This document shows, in pieces, positions 15,426-23,151 of a stretch of DNA of 25,769 nucleotides. The position numbers were made by a program, and so were the translations under genes. Under the pieces are notes generated by a model. That model was not told the DNA's origin, did no database searches, and saw only the letters and a program-made list of their open reading frames with translations. Every line of letters starts with the position of its first letter. Position 1 is the first letter of the stretch. Origin of the DNA: 21-14-0-10-32-9 sp964501945 (GTDB lineage Archaea; Nanobdellota; Nanobdellia; Woesearchaeales; 21-14-0-10-32-9); contig CAZCTY010000015.1 of the NCBI GenBank assembly GCA_964501945.1, positions 1-25,769 on the forward strand. The letters are read 5' to 3'.

Positions 15426-15523
15426 AATATCCCCCCTAAGAAGTGTAACCTTGTAAAAATAATTAATAAAAATTGCGGTAATATAAAATAAACATTTTTT
15501 AAAAGAAAAAAAAGAAAAAAAGA

Positions 15524-16114
15524 TTATTCTTTAATTAACCTTAAAACTTCACCCCAATTCACAACGTTCCAAAAATTTTCAACGTAATCAGGCCTTTTGT
15601 TTTGATACTTCAAGTAATAAGCATGCTCCCAAACATCTAAAGCGAGCACAGGTTTTAAACCTTGACTTATCGGCGTGTCTTGATTAGAAGTTTTCACAAT
15701 TTTTAACTCTTTACCATCAAGAACCAGCCAAGCCCAACCAGAACCAAACTGAGTTAGAGCTGCGTTTGTAAATTCTTCTTTGAATTTTTCCACGCTCCCA
15801 AAGTTTTTTTCCAATAGTTCTTTTAACTCTTGTGGCATCTCAACGCCTTTCTTTAAAACCTTCCAGAAAATGTTATGATTCCAAACACCGCCACCATTAT
15901 TAATTACAGCTTGCTTGATTTCTTGAGGAACAACATCTAAATTTTTTAAGACGTCCTCAACGGGCTTATTTTCAAGTTCTGAGCCCTCAACGGCTTTATT
16001 GTATTTATCAACATATGCTTGATGATGCTTACTGTGATGAATCCTCATCGTGTCTTCATCGATGTAAGGCTCTAATGCGTTATATTCATAATCAAGTTTC
16101 ATTAATTTTTCCAT
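15524..16114 (-). CDS. sodA: Superoxide dismutase, Fe/Mn family, probably Mn
   Basis: A 196-residue cytoplasmic superoxide dismutase. The four metal ligands are H26 (MRIHHSKHH), H80 (VWNHNIFW), and D160 and H164 (DVWEHAYY). The active-site glutamine comes from the C-terminal half (Q145 in SNQDTP) and NNGGG replaces the Fe-type NNAAQ. Both features point to manganese or dual-metal use, although the valine at VWNH is Fe-like. Start 16114 is preceded by GGGAGGTGA, a nearly full Shine-Dalgarno sequence, and a TATA box lies at about 16141-16156. It follows the suf/repair operon on the same strand by 93 bases, with its own promoter. Confidence 0.96.
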   Translation of the reverse strand: MEKLMKLDYEYNALEPYIDEDTMRIHHSKHHQAYVDKYNKAVEGSELENKPVEDVLKNLDVVPQEIKQAVINNGGGVWNHNIFWKVLKKGVEMPQELKELLEKNFGSVEKFKEEFTNAALTQFGSGWAWLVLDGKELKIVKTSNQDTPISQGLKPVLALDVWEHAYYLKYQNKRPDYVENFWNVVNWGEVLRLIKE

Positions 16115-16140
16115 TTTTAATTCACCTCCCTTAAGGTAAT

Positions 16141-16156
16141 TTGTTTATTTATAAAA
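16141..16156 (-). promoter_or_regulatory. TATA box of sodA
   Basis: On the minus strand, GTTTTTATAAATAAAC lies 27-42 bases before the ATG. It is followed by the Shine-Dalgarno GGGAGGTGA. A leader of about 10-20 bases is implied, unlike the leaderless starts elsewhere in the window. Confidence 0.45.
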
Positions 16157-16207
16157 ACATGATGGAGAGTTTCACAAAACCACTATGAAAATGAGAAACC
16201 GCTCGAT

Positions 16208-16849
16208 TTAAGCAAAATCCTCAAAAATTAAATCAACCGCGCCATCATCTTTTACTAAAAAACCCTGAAAATTTATTTGCAGCCCCTCAGTAAATTTTTT
16301 TCGCTGCTTTCGCTCTTGCATCAAATCTGATAATATTTTAATGTTTTTTTCATCATCATCAAATAATTGACAGAGCCCGTAGCTTTCTTTTGATAAGTAT
16401 TTTTGCATTATTTTTTTCTTTTTATCAGGAACACTTCCTTTTTTTAAGTTACCCGCGCGCTCTATGTACATCAAATCTTTATTATCAATTTCAAATCCTT
16501 GCTTCCTGAATGCATCAAGAAAGTCATCTTTATCAAGAAAATCCGATCTCGCCGTTAAAAAAATTATTTTAGAACCATTTTTTTGCTTTTTTATTTTCTC
16601 AACAGTTTCTTTTAAGTAATCTATTACGTTTTTTATAGGAATAGATGTTTCTTTGAATAATTTACCATCAACGAACTCACAAAAATCAAATCTCTCACCA
16701 GGTTTTAACGAATAAGTATTAAATTCTTTATTTGAGAGTTTTTTTACAACTTTATTTTCTTTTACAACATAAACTTTTGCAAACGTTTTAAAAATAGTTT
16801 CATCTATGTCAACGAAGACTATAAATTTTTCAGGAAAATGTTTTTTCAT
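16208..16849 (-). CDS. HAD-superfamily phosphatase at the end of the suf operon
   Basis: A 213-residue HAD protein with motif I VDIDET (D14, D16), motif II FLTARSD, a lysine-rich helix (DKKKKIMQ) in the motif III position and motif IV LFDDDEKNI. The substrate is unknown. Because it is translationally coupled (ATGA overlap) to an endonuclease IV-like gene, a role in cleaning DNA ends, as in polynucleotide 3'-phosphatases, is conceivable, but this is inference from position only. It is the last gene of the operon that begins with the regulator at 23094. It resembles the HAD protein next to trxB in motif pattern. Confidence 0.78.
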   Translation of the reverse strand: MKKHFPEKFIVFVDIDETIFKTFAKVYVVKENKVVKKLSNKEFNTYSLKPGERFDFCEFVDGKLFKETSIPIKNVIDYLKETVEKIKKQKNGSKIIFLTARSDFLDKDDFLDAFRKQGFEIDNKDLMYIERAGNLKKGSVPDKKKKIMQKYLSKESYGLCQLFDDDEKNIKILSDLMQERKQRKKFTEGLQINFQGFLVKDDGAVDLIFEDFA

Positions 16850-17706
16850 AAATCCTCAAACGTTTTCTTTAACAATAAAGCATCTTCTTCAATGTTCGGA
16901 CTCTCACACACCAAAGAACCTTTTACCTTAAATTCTTTTAAAGCCCTCAACAAATCTTTGTAATTTAAATCAGAATCCTCTAACATTAAATGATGTTTTT
17001 CGCCCTTCTCACCGTACGCAATACCTGCAACGTGCATATGCATATTATCAAGACCCTCACGACCAAGACCTGTTTCAACAACACTCAAAACATCCCTAAA
17101 TTCCTCTAACGAGTTATATTTACCAACAGACCTCGCGTGAAGATGAGCAAAGTCTATACAAGGCATCACCCTATCAAGCTCAGAGCTTAAAGATACAAGC
17201 TCTTTTAAATCACCGAACTGCGTCCTTTTACCAGTCGTCTCAGGACTAATAGTTATATCATTACCCATATCTTTCAAATCATCAGTTATTCTCTTTAACT
17301 GAGTCCTAACACGATCATAAACAATACTTTTTTCATCTTTTAAATAAAAAGCAGGATGAAACGTCGTACTAAAACCACCCGCGAGCCTTGCAGCATTAGC
17401 CGCATCAATAATCCTCTTGCGACTGGCAGCAATTTTTTGAGGAAGAGCCGCATTTAAATTAATGTAATAAGAACCATGAGCAGAAATTACAACGTCATTT
17501 TCTTGCGCGATCTTGCCCGCATCAAAAGCAGCATCTTTATTCAAGTTTACCGAGTGAACAAATTCAAGCTCCATACCCCCCAAGCCAAGATTTCTAACAT
17601 GCTTTATTCCTTCCCTCGTGCCTCTATTAGGCGTACTTAAAGGAATCCCTGCTGTTGAAAATCTTAAATCTTTAGGCCTGTTAATTTTTATCTTAGAAAA
17701 GTCCAT
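16846..17706 (-). CDS. nfo: Endonuclease IV-like AP endonuclease (TIM barrel)
   Basis: A 286-residue xylose-isomerase-like TIM barrel. The metal-site residues of E. coli endonuclease IV can be placed in order: H77 (SAHGSYY), H117 (TFHPAFY), E155 (SPETTG), D185 and H188 (IDFAHLH), H225 (HVAG), E236 with H238, and E268 (CESP). Only the Asp of the RVDRH position is changed, to Glu. This supports a three-zinc enzyme that cuts DNA at abasic sites. A sugar-phosphate isomerase of the same fold is the alternative. GAGGAGGT precedes its ATG, which overlaps the sufC stop by one base. Its place directly after the suf genes links DNA repair to Fe-S assembly in this organism. Confidence 0.82.
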   Translation of the reverse strand: MDFSKIKINRPKDLRFSTAGIPLSTPNRGTREGIKHVRNLGLGGMELEFVHSVNLNKDAAFDAGKIAQENDVVISAHGSYYINLNAALPQKIAASRKRIIDAANAARLAGGFSTTFHPAFYLKDEKSIVYDRVRTQLKRITDDLKDMGNDITISPETTGKRTQFGDLKELVSLSSELDRVMPCIDFAHLHARSVGKYNSLEEFRDVLSVVETGLGREGLDNMHMHVAGIAYGEKGEKHHLMLEDSDLNYKDLLRALKEFKVKGSLVCESPNIEEDALLLKKTFEDL

Positions 17707-18449
17707 TAGTTTACCTCCTCAAACCCTTTTTTTTCAATTATATCAATAAGTTCCCTGCCACCACTTTTTATCAATTCACCATTTTTTAAAACAAGAACAC
17801 GATCAAAATCTAAATAATCAAGCATCCTCTTATAGTGAGTTATTATAATCAAACCAAGATCTTTATTTTTTTCTTTGAGAACATTAATCTGCTCACAAAT
17901 ATTTTTTAGAGCATCAATATCTAAACCAGAATCAGTTTCATCAAGAATTGCAAGCTTTGGATCGAGCATCATTAATTGAAGCATCTCAGCTTTTTTCTTC
18001 TCCCCACCACTAAACCCATGATTTAACTCTCTGTGAGAAAATTCTTTAGGAATGCCCAAAGATGCCATAGCTTTATTTAATGACGAGACAAAATCACGAA
18101 CACTCAAAGGATTATCAGGTCTCCTCGCATTAATAGCTGTTCTAATAAAATTAGAAACACTAACACCAGGCACTTCAACAGGATTTTGAAAAGACATAAA
18201 CAAACCCTCTTTAGCGCGAGAAGAAGGAGACATCGCAAGCAAGTCTTTACCTAAAAAAGAAACACTCCCACTAACATTTAAACCAGGAAAACCAGTTAGC
18301 GCTTTAGCAATAGTACTCTTACCCGAACCATTAGGACCAATGATTACAAGAGTCTCAGCGCGCCCAACATCAAAAGAAATATTTTTAATTATTTTTTTAT
18401 CTAAAGAAACAGATAAATTTTCAACACTCAACAATTTTTCATCACTCAT
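17706..18449 (-). CDS. sufC: Fe-S assembly ATPase SufC
   Basis: A 247-residue ABC-type ATPase of the SufBCD scaffold that builds Fe-S clusters. It has Walker A GPNGSGKST (38-46), a Q loop in FMSFQNPVEVPG, the SufC-type signature HGFSGGEKKK (144-153), Walker B LAILDETDSGLD and the switch histidine in ITHYKR. ATG 18449 is chosen over an upstream in-frame TTG (18461) because GGGTGAT sits 4 bases before it. It lies directly after sufU, and its stop overlaps the start of the endonuclease IV-like gene. It acts in the cytoplasm with SufB and SufD. Confidence 0.96.
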   Translation of the reverse strand: MSDEKLLSVENLSVSLDKKIIKNISFDVGRAETLVIIGPNGSGKSTIAKALTGFPGLNVSGSVSFLGKDLLAMSPSSRAKEGLFMSFQNPVEVPGVSVSNFIRTAINARRPDNPLSVRDFVSSLNKAMASLGIPKEFSHRELNHGFSGGEKKKAEMLQLMMLDPKLAILDETDSGLDIDALKNICEQINVLKEKNKDLGLIIITHYKRMLDYLDFDRVLVLKNGELIKSGGRELIDIIEKKGFEEVN

Positions 18450-18461
18450 TAAATCACCCAA

Positions 18462-18848
18462 TTATTTTTTTAAACCATCTTTTTCTAAAAGTTCCAAACC
18501 TTTTTTTATAGTAAATAAAGATAACATCACACATTTATTTCTCGCAGGAGATATATCAATACCAAGCAAACTATAAACATCTTCCCTTGACATGTTTTTA
18601 ATATCAACAATTTTTTTGCCTTTAACATCCTCAGATAAAATAGACGCTGATGCAATACATAACGCGCAGCCCTTGCCTTCAAATGAAATATCTTTTATAG
18701 CACCATCACCAGTTTTTAAAAAAAATTCTAAGTGATCCCCACATAAAGGATTGCTATCCTCAACTACAACATCAGGATTTAACAACTTACCTTTATTTAA
18801 AGGATTTTTAAAATGATCAAGAATTATCTGTCTGTATAAATCACTCAT
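18462..18848 (-). CDS. sufU: SufU/IscU-like Fe-S assembly protein
   Basis: A 128-residue U-type protein with the three conserved cysteines and aspartate: C36 and D38 (NPLCGD), C61 (KGCALC) and C106 (NKCVML), plus an extra C64. In SufU, zinc bound by these residues accepts sulfur from SufS; in IscU the same site holds the nascent cluster. The stretch between the second and third cysteines is shorter than in Bacillus SufU, so a scaffold role cannot be excluded. ATG 18848 is used in place of the TTG one codon earlier. It overlaps the end of sufS by 8 bases, implying coupled translation. Confidence 0.93.
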   Translation of the reverse strand: MSDLYRQIILDHFKNPLNKGKLLNPDVVVEDSNPLCGDHLEFFLKTGDGAIKDISFEGKGCALCIASASILSEDVKGKKIVDIKNMSREDVYSLLGIDISPARNKCVMLSLFTIKKGLELLEKDGLKK

Positions 18849-20007
18849 CAAAAATCACCTTCGCTTTTTTAATCGCATCAATCAATTTTAAAACATCAGC
18901 CTTATCATTATAAAAAGATAAACTAACCCTTGCAAGAGCATCAACTCCAAGATAATTAAGATAAGGCTTAGCACAATGATGCCCCGCCCTGATACAAACA
19001 TTAAACGAGTCGGCGATACTCGCCAAATCATGAGGATGAATATTTTTTAATGTAAAACTTATAACAGGACCATAATCACCGTTATCATGACCAATAATTT
19101 TTAGCCCTTTAATTTTTTTAAGCTCTGATAGGGCAAGAGAATTCAATTCTTTTTCACGTTCAAATTTATCTTTTATTTTGGAGAAAAAGTTCAACGCCTC
19201 AGCTAAGCCCGAGATACTTGCAACATCAAGCGAGCCAGATTCAAACTTATATGGAACTTCTTCAAAAACAAAGTTTTCTTGCCTGTAATCTAAAACCATT
19301 CCCCCACCAAACATAGCAGGAGAGAGACTTTCTAAAACATTTTTTCTACCATAAACAACGCCAACACCTAAGGGACCATAAACTTTATGACCTGAAAAAA
19401 CTAAGAAGTCACAACCAAGATCTTTTACATCAACATCACAATGCGCAACTCCTTGAGCCGCATCAACAATTACGATGCAATCATTATTAATTTCTTTTAT
19501 TTTCCTAACTAATTTTTTAACATTTAAAATCTCACCAGAAACATTAGACATCATAGTAAATGAGACAATTTTGGTTTTGCTATTAACAGAAGATAAAATG
19601 TTTTGCTCAAACGGAGGATGTACAGCTTTAAATTCAAGATTTTTTCTTTTAGCAAGCTCAAACCACGGAATAAAATTACTGTGATGCTCCATTATAGTTG
19701 TTATAATATTATCACCACTCACACAAAGAGGCTCTAGGGAATACATTAGAGAATTAAAACCATCAGTAGCATTTTTGACAAAGAAAACTTCAGAAAAATC
19801 CGCATTTAAAAATTTAGATACAACCCGCCTTGAAGAATCAAGCACATCAGTCGCGCGCACAGATAAACCATAAATACCCCTCCTTGGATTAGCATTATTT
19901 TCCTCATAAAATTGCTTAATTTTGTTAATAACGCACAGCGGCTTTTGAGTGGTTGCAGCATTATCAAGATACGCAATATTTTTTAAAATAGGAAATTTAT
20001 CTCTCAT
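18841..20007 (-). CDS. sufS: Cysteine desulfurase SufS
   Basis: A 388-residue pyridoxal phosphate enzyme that takes sulfur from cysteine. The PLP lysine is K208 (FSGHKVYGP). The persulfide-forming cysteine is C345 in RAGHHCAKP, the form typical of group II (SufS) rather than IscS enzymes. An N-terminal LDNAATTQKP and the PLP-ring His in EHHSN complete the family pattern. The length is normal. AGGTGT lies 7 bases before the ATG, only 2 bases after the sufD stop. Its partner, SufU, follows directly with an 8-base overlap. Confidence 0.96.
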   Translation of the reverse strand: MRDKFPILKNIAYLDNAATTQKPLCVINKIKQFYEENNANPRRGIYGLSVRATDVLDSSRRVVSKFLNADFSEVFFVKNATDGFNSLMYSLEPLCVSGDNIITTIMEHHSNFIPWFELAKRKNLEFKAVHPPFEQNILSSVNSKTKIVSFTMMSNVSGEILNVKKLVRKIKEINNDCIVIVDAAQGVAHCDVDVKDLGCDFLVFSGHKVYGPLGVGVVYGRKNVLESLSPAMFGGGMVLDYRQENFVFEEVPYKFESGSLDVASISGLAEALNFFSKIKDKFEREKELNSLALSELKKIKGLKIIGHDNGDYGPVISFTLKNIHPHDLASIADSFNVCIRAGHHCAKPYLNYLGVDALARVSLSFYNDKADVLKLIDAIKKAKVIFDE

Positions 20008-20009
20008 TT

Positions 20010-20834
20010 TTAAACACCTGCCTCAATGAAAAAATCTTCACAAATTCTTTTAATGTTATTATCAAAAATGTTGGCTAGTAAATGACTTTTTATAAGAAAA
20101 TCTCTTGCCTCTTTTTTTGAAATGCCTCTTGATTCGAAGTAAAATAAATCCTCATCTTTAATCCTAGACGTTATAGCACCATGGCTACATTTTACATCAT
20201 TATTTAATATTTCAAGATCAGGAACAGAAACTGCGCCAGAATCACCTTCAAGCAAGATATGCGATTTTTGCTCACCCACAGATTCAAATGCGCCGCTTTC
20301 AATTTTTATAAGACCTTTATATTCTGCTTTTGAATTTAGCAAGTAACCATTAGATTTTATTAGAGAAGAAGAATTATTACCTTTATGAATTACAACGTCT
20401 TTTACATTAGATATATCATTAGAAAAATAATTATTAACTAAAATGCAAGAAGCTTTTTCAGCGAGCATTATTTTATTAGACGAGTTAATGCTTGATAGAG
20501 CTAAATTCACTACCTCGATGTTAGATGATTGAGCGCAATTAGATACATGATTAATACTTGATGAATTATTTGATATAAAAACAATCTTGCACGAAGAATT
20601 TTTCTTTAACGTAGTATTAAAATTTAGCAAAACCTTTTTTTTAGGATGAAAAATAAGCGTTAAGTGAACGTTTTCATCAACTAATAAATCTACGTCTAAC
20701 GATTCAGATAAACTTGCGAGAACTAAGTCATTGATCTTTTTGAAAGTAAGCGATAATTTATTTTCAAAAAAACTCTTCTCACATCCCAATTCTTTAATAT
20801 CTTTAAATATTAAGCTATTAAAACCTTTTTCCAT
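20010..20834 (-). CDS. sufD: SufD-type scaffold subunit, short form
   Basis: A 274-residue SufBD-family protein, shorter than the about 420 residues of bacterial SufD; mainly the N-terminal region is reduced. The core is a run of Ser/Asn-rich strands forming the right-handed beta-helix. Near the end, KCSHGAITSRI carries the histidine equivalent to E. coli SufD H360, and DLFYFESRGISKKEAR is the conserved C-terminal helix pair that binds SufC. It lies 11 bases downstream of the small unknown gene and 2 bases before sufS. It is expected to pair with SufB. Confidence 0.9.
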   Translation of the reverse strand: MEKGFNSLIFKDIKELGCEKSFFENKLSLTFKKINDLVLASLSESLDVDLLVDENVHLTLIFHPKKKVLLNFNTTLKKNSSCKIVFISNNSSSINHVSNCAQSSNIEVVNLALSSINSSNKIMLAEKASCILVNNYFSNDISNVKDVVIHKGNNSSSLIKSNGYLLNSKAEYKGLIKIESGAFESVGEQKSHILLEGDSGAVSVPDLEILNNDVKCSHGAITSRIKDEDLFYFESRGISKKEARDFLIKSHLLANIFDNNIKRICEDFFIEAGV

Positions 20835-20845
20835 AAAACTTTTAC

Positions 20846-21163
20846 CTATAAACTATTTTCTTTCATCTTAGCTAAATACTCATCATCCAAACTAAGCTGA
20901 ACGCCATTCCTCAAACCAATTTTAACTTCATTGTCATTATTTAAAGCCATATTTTCAAGCCTGAGAACTTTTAAGTAAGCTTCACTCTCACCATTAAAAC
21001 TATCTTCTAATTTAGATGGCTTTGCAATTACAAGATCCACATGATTATTGTTTAGCCCTGCGCGTTCATACATTAAATTGCCATGATAACCTATAGCTTC
21101 AAAGCCATTTTTCTTTAAAGTATACTTACTTAAAAAAACACCTACATCTTTATTATTATACAT
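20846..21163 (-). CDS. Unknown 105-residue protein between SufB and SufD
   Basis: I do not recognise this protein. It is soluble, has no cysteine and no signal peptide, and appears to be mixed alpha/beta, with a charged C-terminal helix (SLDDEYLAKMKENSL). It contains HVDLVIAKPSKLED in the middle. GGTGATAAT precedes its ATG and it lies 12 bases from each neighbour, so it is certainly part of the suf transcript. Its position inside the scaffold-subunit pair suggests that it works with SufB/SufD. A replaced or split-off part of SufD is another possibility, since this SufD lacks part of the usual N-terminal region. Confidence 0.72.
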   Translation of the reverse strand: MYNNKDVGVFLSKYTLKKNGFEAIGYHGNLMYERAGLNNNHVDLVIAKPSKLEDSFNGESEAYLKVLRLENMALNNDNEVKIGLRNGVQLSLDDEYLAKMKENSL

Positions 21164-21175
21164 ATTATCACCTTT

Positions 21176-22573
21176 TTATCCTAAACTATTTTCAAATTCC
21201 ATATCAATTAACCGATTCATCTCAACCGCGTATTCGAGAGGCAACTCTTTTACTAATGGCTCGATGAACCCTGCAACTATTATCCTAAGTGCCTCATCCT
21301 CTTCAAGCCCTCTACTCATTAAATAAAATAACTGATCTTCACTTATACGCCCAATCTTCGCTTCATGAACAACATCACTTTCAACTTCATCAACCAACAT
21401 CACAGGATACGTGTTAGTTTCGCTGTTACAATCAAACATTAAAGCGTCACAATTCACAGAACAAACAGAGCCATGAGAACCTTTAGGAATTTTTACAAGA
21501 CCACGATAACTAGATACCCCTCCGTCTTTGCTCAAACTCTTCGCAGTAATAGTACTCTTAGTATTAGGCGCTAAATGAAAAACCTTAGCACCCGTATCTT
21601 GATTTTGACCTCCACCAGCATATGCAATAGAGACATGATTTGCACGACTATTCTCACCAAGTAATACACTTGCAGGATATAACATAGTTACGCCCGAGCC
21701 AAGGTTTCCTGAAACCCACTCCACGACGCCATGTTCTTGAACAATGGCCCTCTTCGTATTTAAGTTATATGTGTTTTTAGACCAGTTCTCAACTGACGAA
21801 TAACGCATCCTAGCATTTTTTTCTACAAATATTTCAACGCAACCAACATGAATAGAACTAGAATTATACAAAGGCGCAGAGCAACCTTCAATGTAATGAG
21901 CCTGAGCACCCTCATCTAATATTATTAAAGTATGCTCAAATTGACCAGCCCCTTCAAAATTCATCCTAAAATAAGCTTGCAAAGGCAAATCAAGCTCAAC
22001 ATTTTTTGGAATATAAATAAATGTACCACCTGACCAAACAGCGCCATGCAAAGCTGCGAATTTATGAAGACTAGGCGTAACGCAACGAGTCATAAAATAT
22101 TTTTTTATTAAATCAGGATACTTTTTTACAGCAACATCCATATCCTCAAAAATTATCCCCTTCTCTTTTAATTCATTTTTTAAATTATGATACACAACAC
22201 CACTATCATACTGCGCGCCAGAACCCGCGAGCATCTCTCTTTCAGATTCAGGAATTTTTAGTTTATCAAAAGTTTTTTTTATATCCTCAGGAACATCATC
22301 CCAAGAAGATGCACCGTGTTCAATATTAGGAACAGCAAAATAACAAATCTTACTCAAATCAAGATTTTTAAGCGAAGGGCCCCAAGACGGCATTTTTTGT
22401 TCGTGAAATGATTTAAAAGCAGATAATCTTTTTTGAAGCATCCACTCAGGCTCTTTTTTATAATCAGAAATCTTTCTAATAACATCCTCAGAGATACCTA
22501 AGCCAGTATTGAATTTGTGCTTATGATTATCTGGCTTATCATACACTTCCTTTTTACGAACTTCATCAATCAT
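21176..22573 (-). CDS. sufB: Fe-S scaffold SufB
   Basis: A 465-residue SufB. It matches the family over its whole length, including YFMTRCVTPSLHKFAALHGAV, the beta-helix core, SVNCDALMFD, HEAKIGRISEDQLFYLMSRG and the C-terminal ELPLEYAVEMNRLIDMEFE. The C-terminus is of the Bacillus SufB kind. The cysteine that E. coli SufB uses near position 405 (CGAHTFP) reads SETNTYP here, with a cysteine two positions earlier. GGTGATATATA precedes the ATG, which overlaps the TAA stop of the regulator as TAATG. It forms the scaffold with SufC and SufD. Confidence 0.96.
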   Translation of the reverse strand: MIDEVRKKEVYDKPDNHKHKFNTGLGISEDVIRKISDYKKEPEWMLQKRLSAFKSFHEQKMPSWGPSLKNLDLSKICYFAVPNIEHGASSWDDVPEDIKKTFDKLKIPESEREMLAGSGAQYDSGVVYHNLKNELKEKGIIFEDMDVAVKKYPDLIKKYFMTRCVTPSLHKFAALHGAVWSGGTFIYIPKNVELDLPLQAYFRMNFEGAGQFEHTLIILDEGAQAHYIEGCSAPLYNSSSIHVGCVEIFVEKNARMRYSSVENWSKNTYNLNTKRAIVQEHGVVEWVSGNLGSGVTMLYPASVLLGENSRANHVSIAYAGGGQNQDTGAKVFHLAPNTKSTITAKSLSKDGGVSSYRGLVKIPKGSHGSVCSVNCDALMFDCNSETNTYPVMLVDEVESDVVHEAKIGRISEDQLFYLMSRGLEEDEALRIIVAGFIEPLVKELPLEYAVEMNRLIDMEFENSLG

Positions 22574-23094
22574 TATATATCACCGCTCAATTCTATGACC
22601 GCGACAACTTCCCCTTCTTCGTTTTTAATAGGTTGAAAAACAAAGTTTTTTTTACGCGAACCTTTATCTACCCTGCTTTGCTGGGGCAGACCTGTTTCAA
22701 ATACTCTTTGAGCACCACAATTCTCACAATGTTCTTTTTTGCCTTTGAGAATTTTATAACACTTGCCCCTCTTATCAGAGCCACTATGCCAAACAACATC
22801 ATAATTTTTTGATTGAATACTCACATCATAATTGAGAGATCTAAACAAATCAAGAACTTGCGATGAAATAAAATCATTCATACCAAGCAATTGAGATAGA
22901 GAATTATTAGTTAAACGCCAAAGCTTTGATTTTCCTTTATTAGAAAATGAGACAACACCCTTACTTTTTAAAACCTCTAAGTATTTAGAGACAGTATGAC
23001 GCTCTAAAGATAATTTCTTAGAAATGTCTAATATATTCAAATCAGGATTATTTTTAAGAACTTTAATTATCTCCCCCTCAGTAACTGATTCCAT
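22573..23094 (-). CDS. Winged-helix regulator with a cysteine PAS-like domain, putative suf regulator
   Basis: A 173-residue protein of two domains. Residues 5-62 form a winged helix-turn-helix (LDISKKLSLERHTVSKYLEV is the helix-turn-helix part). Residues 76-172 look like a PAS domain ending in PIKNEEGEVVAVIELSGDI. The PAS-like part holds C112, C123 and C126 (C-x10-C-x2-C in a GKCYKILKGKKEHCENCG setting), a pattern known from PAS domains of archaeal and bacterial sensors. Three cysteines could hold a Fe-S cluster or form disulfides. Being the first gene of the suf operon, it is probably its redox/Fe-S sensor, a role played in bacteria by the unrelated IscR or SufR. A palindrome sits just before its TATA box. 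Confidence 0.8.
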   Translation of the reverse strand: MESVTEGEIIKVLKNNPDLNILDISKKLSLERHTVSKYLEVLKSKGVVSFSNKGKSKLWRLTNNSLSQLLGMNDFISSQVLDLFRSLNYDVSIQSKNYDVVWHSGSDKRGKCYKILKGKKEHCENCGAQRVFETGLPQQSRVDKGSRKKNFVFQPIKNEEGEVVAVIELSGDI

Positions 23095-23114
23095 TAAGAG
23101 AAGTAATCAACGCC

Positions 23115-23125
23115 GTTTTAAAAAC
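23115..23125 (-). promoter_or_regulatory. TATA box of the suf operon
   Basis: On the minus strand, GTTTTTAAAAC is centred about 26 bases before ATG 23094. This implies a leaderless start of the operon at the regulator gene. No Shine-Dalgarno sequence precedes this ATG. Confidence 0.45.
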
Positions 23126-23132
23126 ATTTTGC

Positions 23133-23147
23133 TAATGGTCGCCATTA
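23133..23147. promoter_or_regulatory. Perfect 6-3-6 palindrome upstream of the suf operon TATA box
   Basis: TAATGG-TCG-CCATTA is a perfect inverted repeat lying 8 bases upstream of the TATA box, over or next to the TFB recognition element. It is the natural candidate operator for the regulator encoded immediately downstream. It is notably less AT-rich than its surroundings. Confidence 0.55.
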
Positions 23148-23151
23148 AAAA

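Noticed and set aside
16165..16200. GTTTC/GAAAC arms as a possible terminator hairpin between the suf operon and sodA
   Set aside because: The arms are only five bases long with a loop over 20 bases, and archaeal termination relies mainly on T-tracts.
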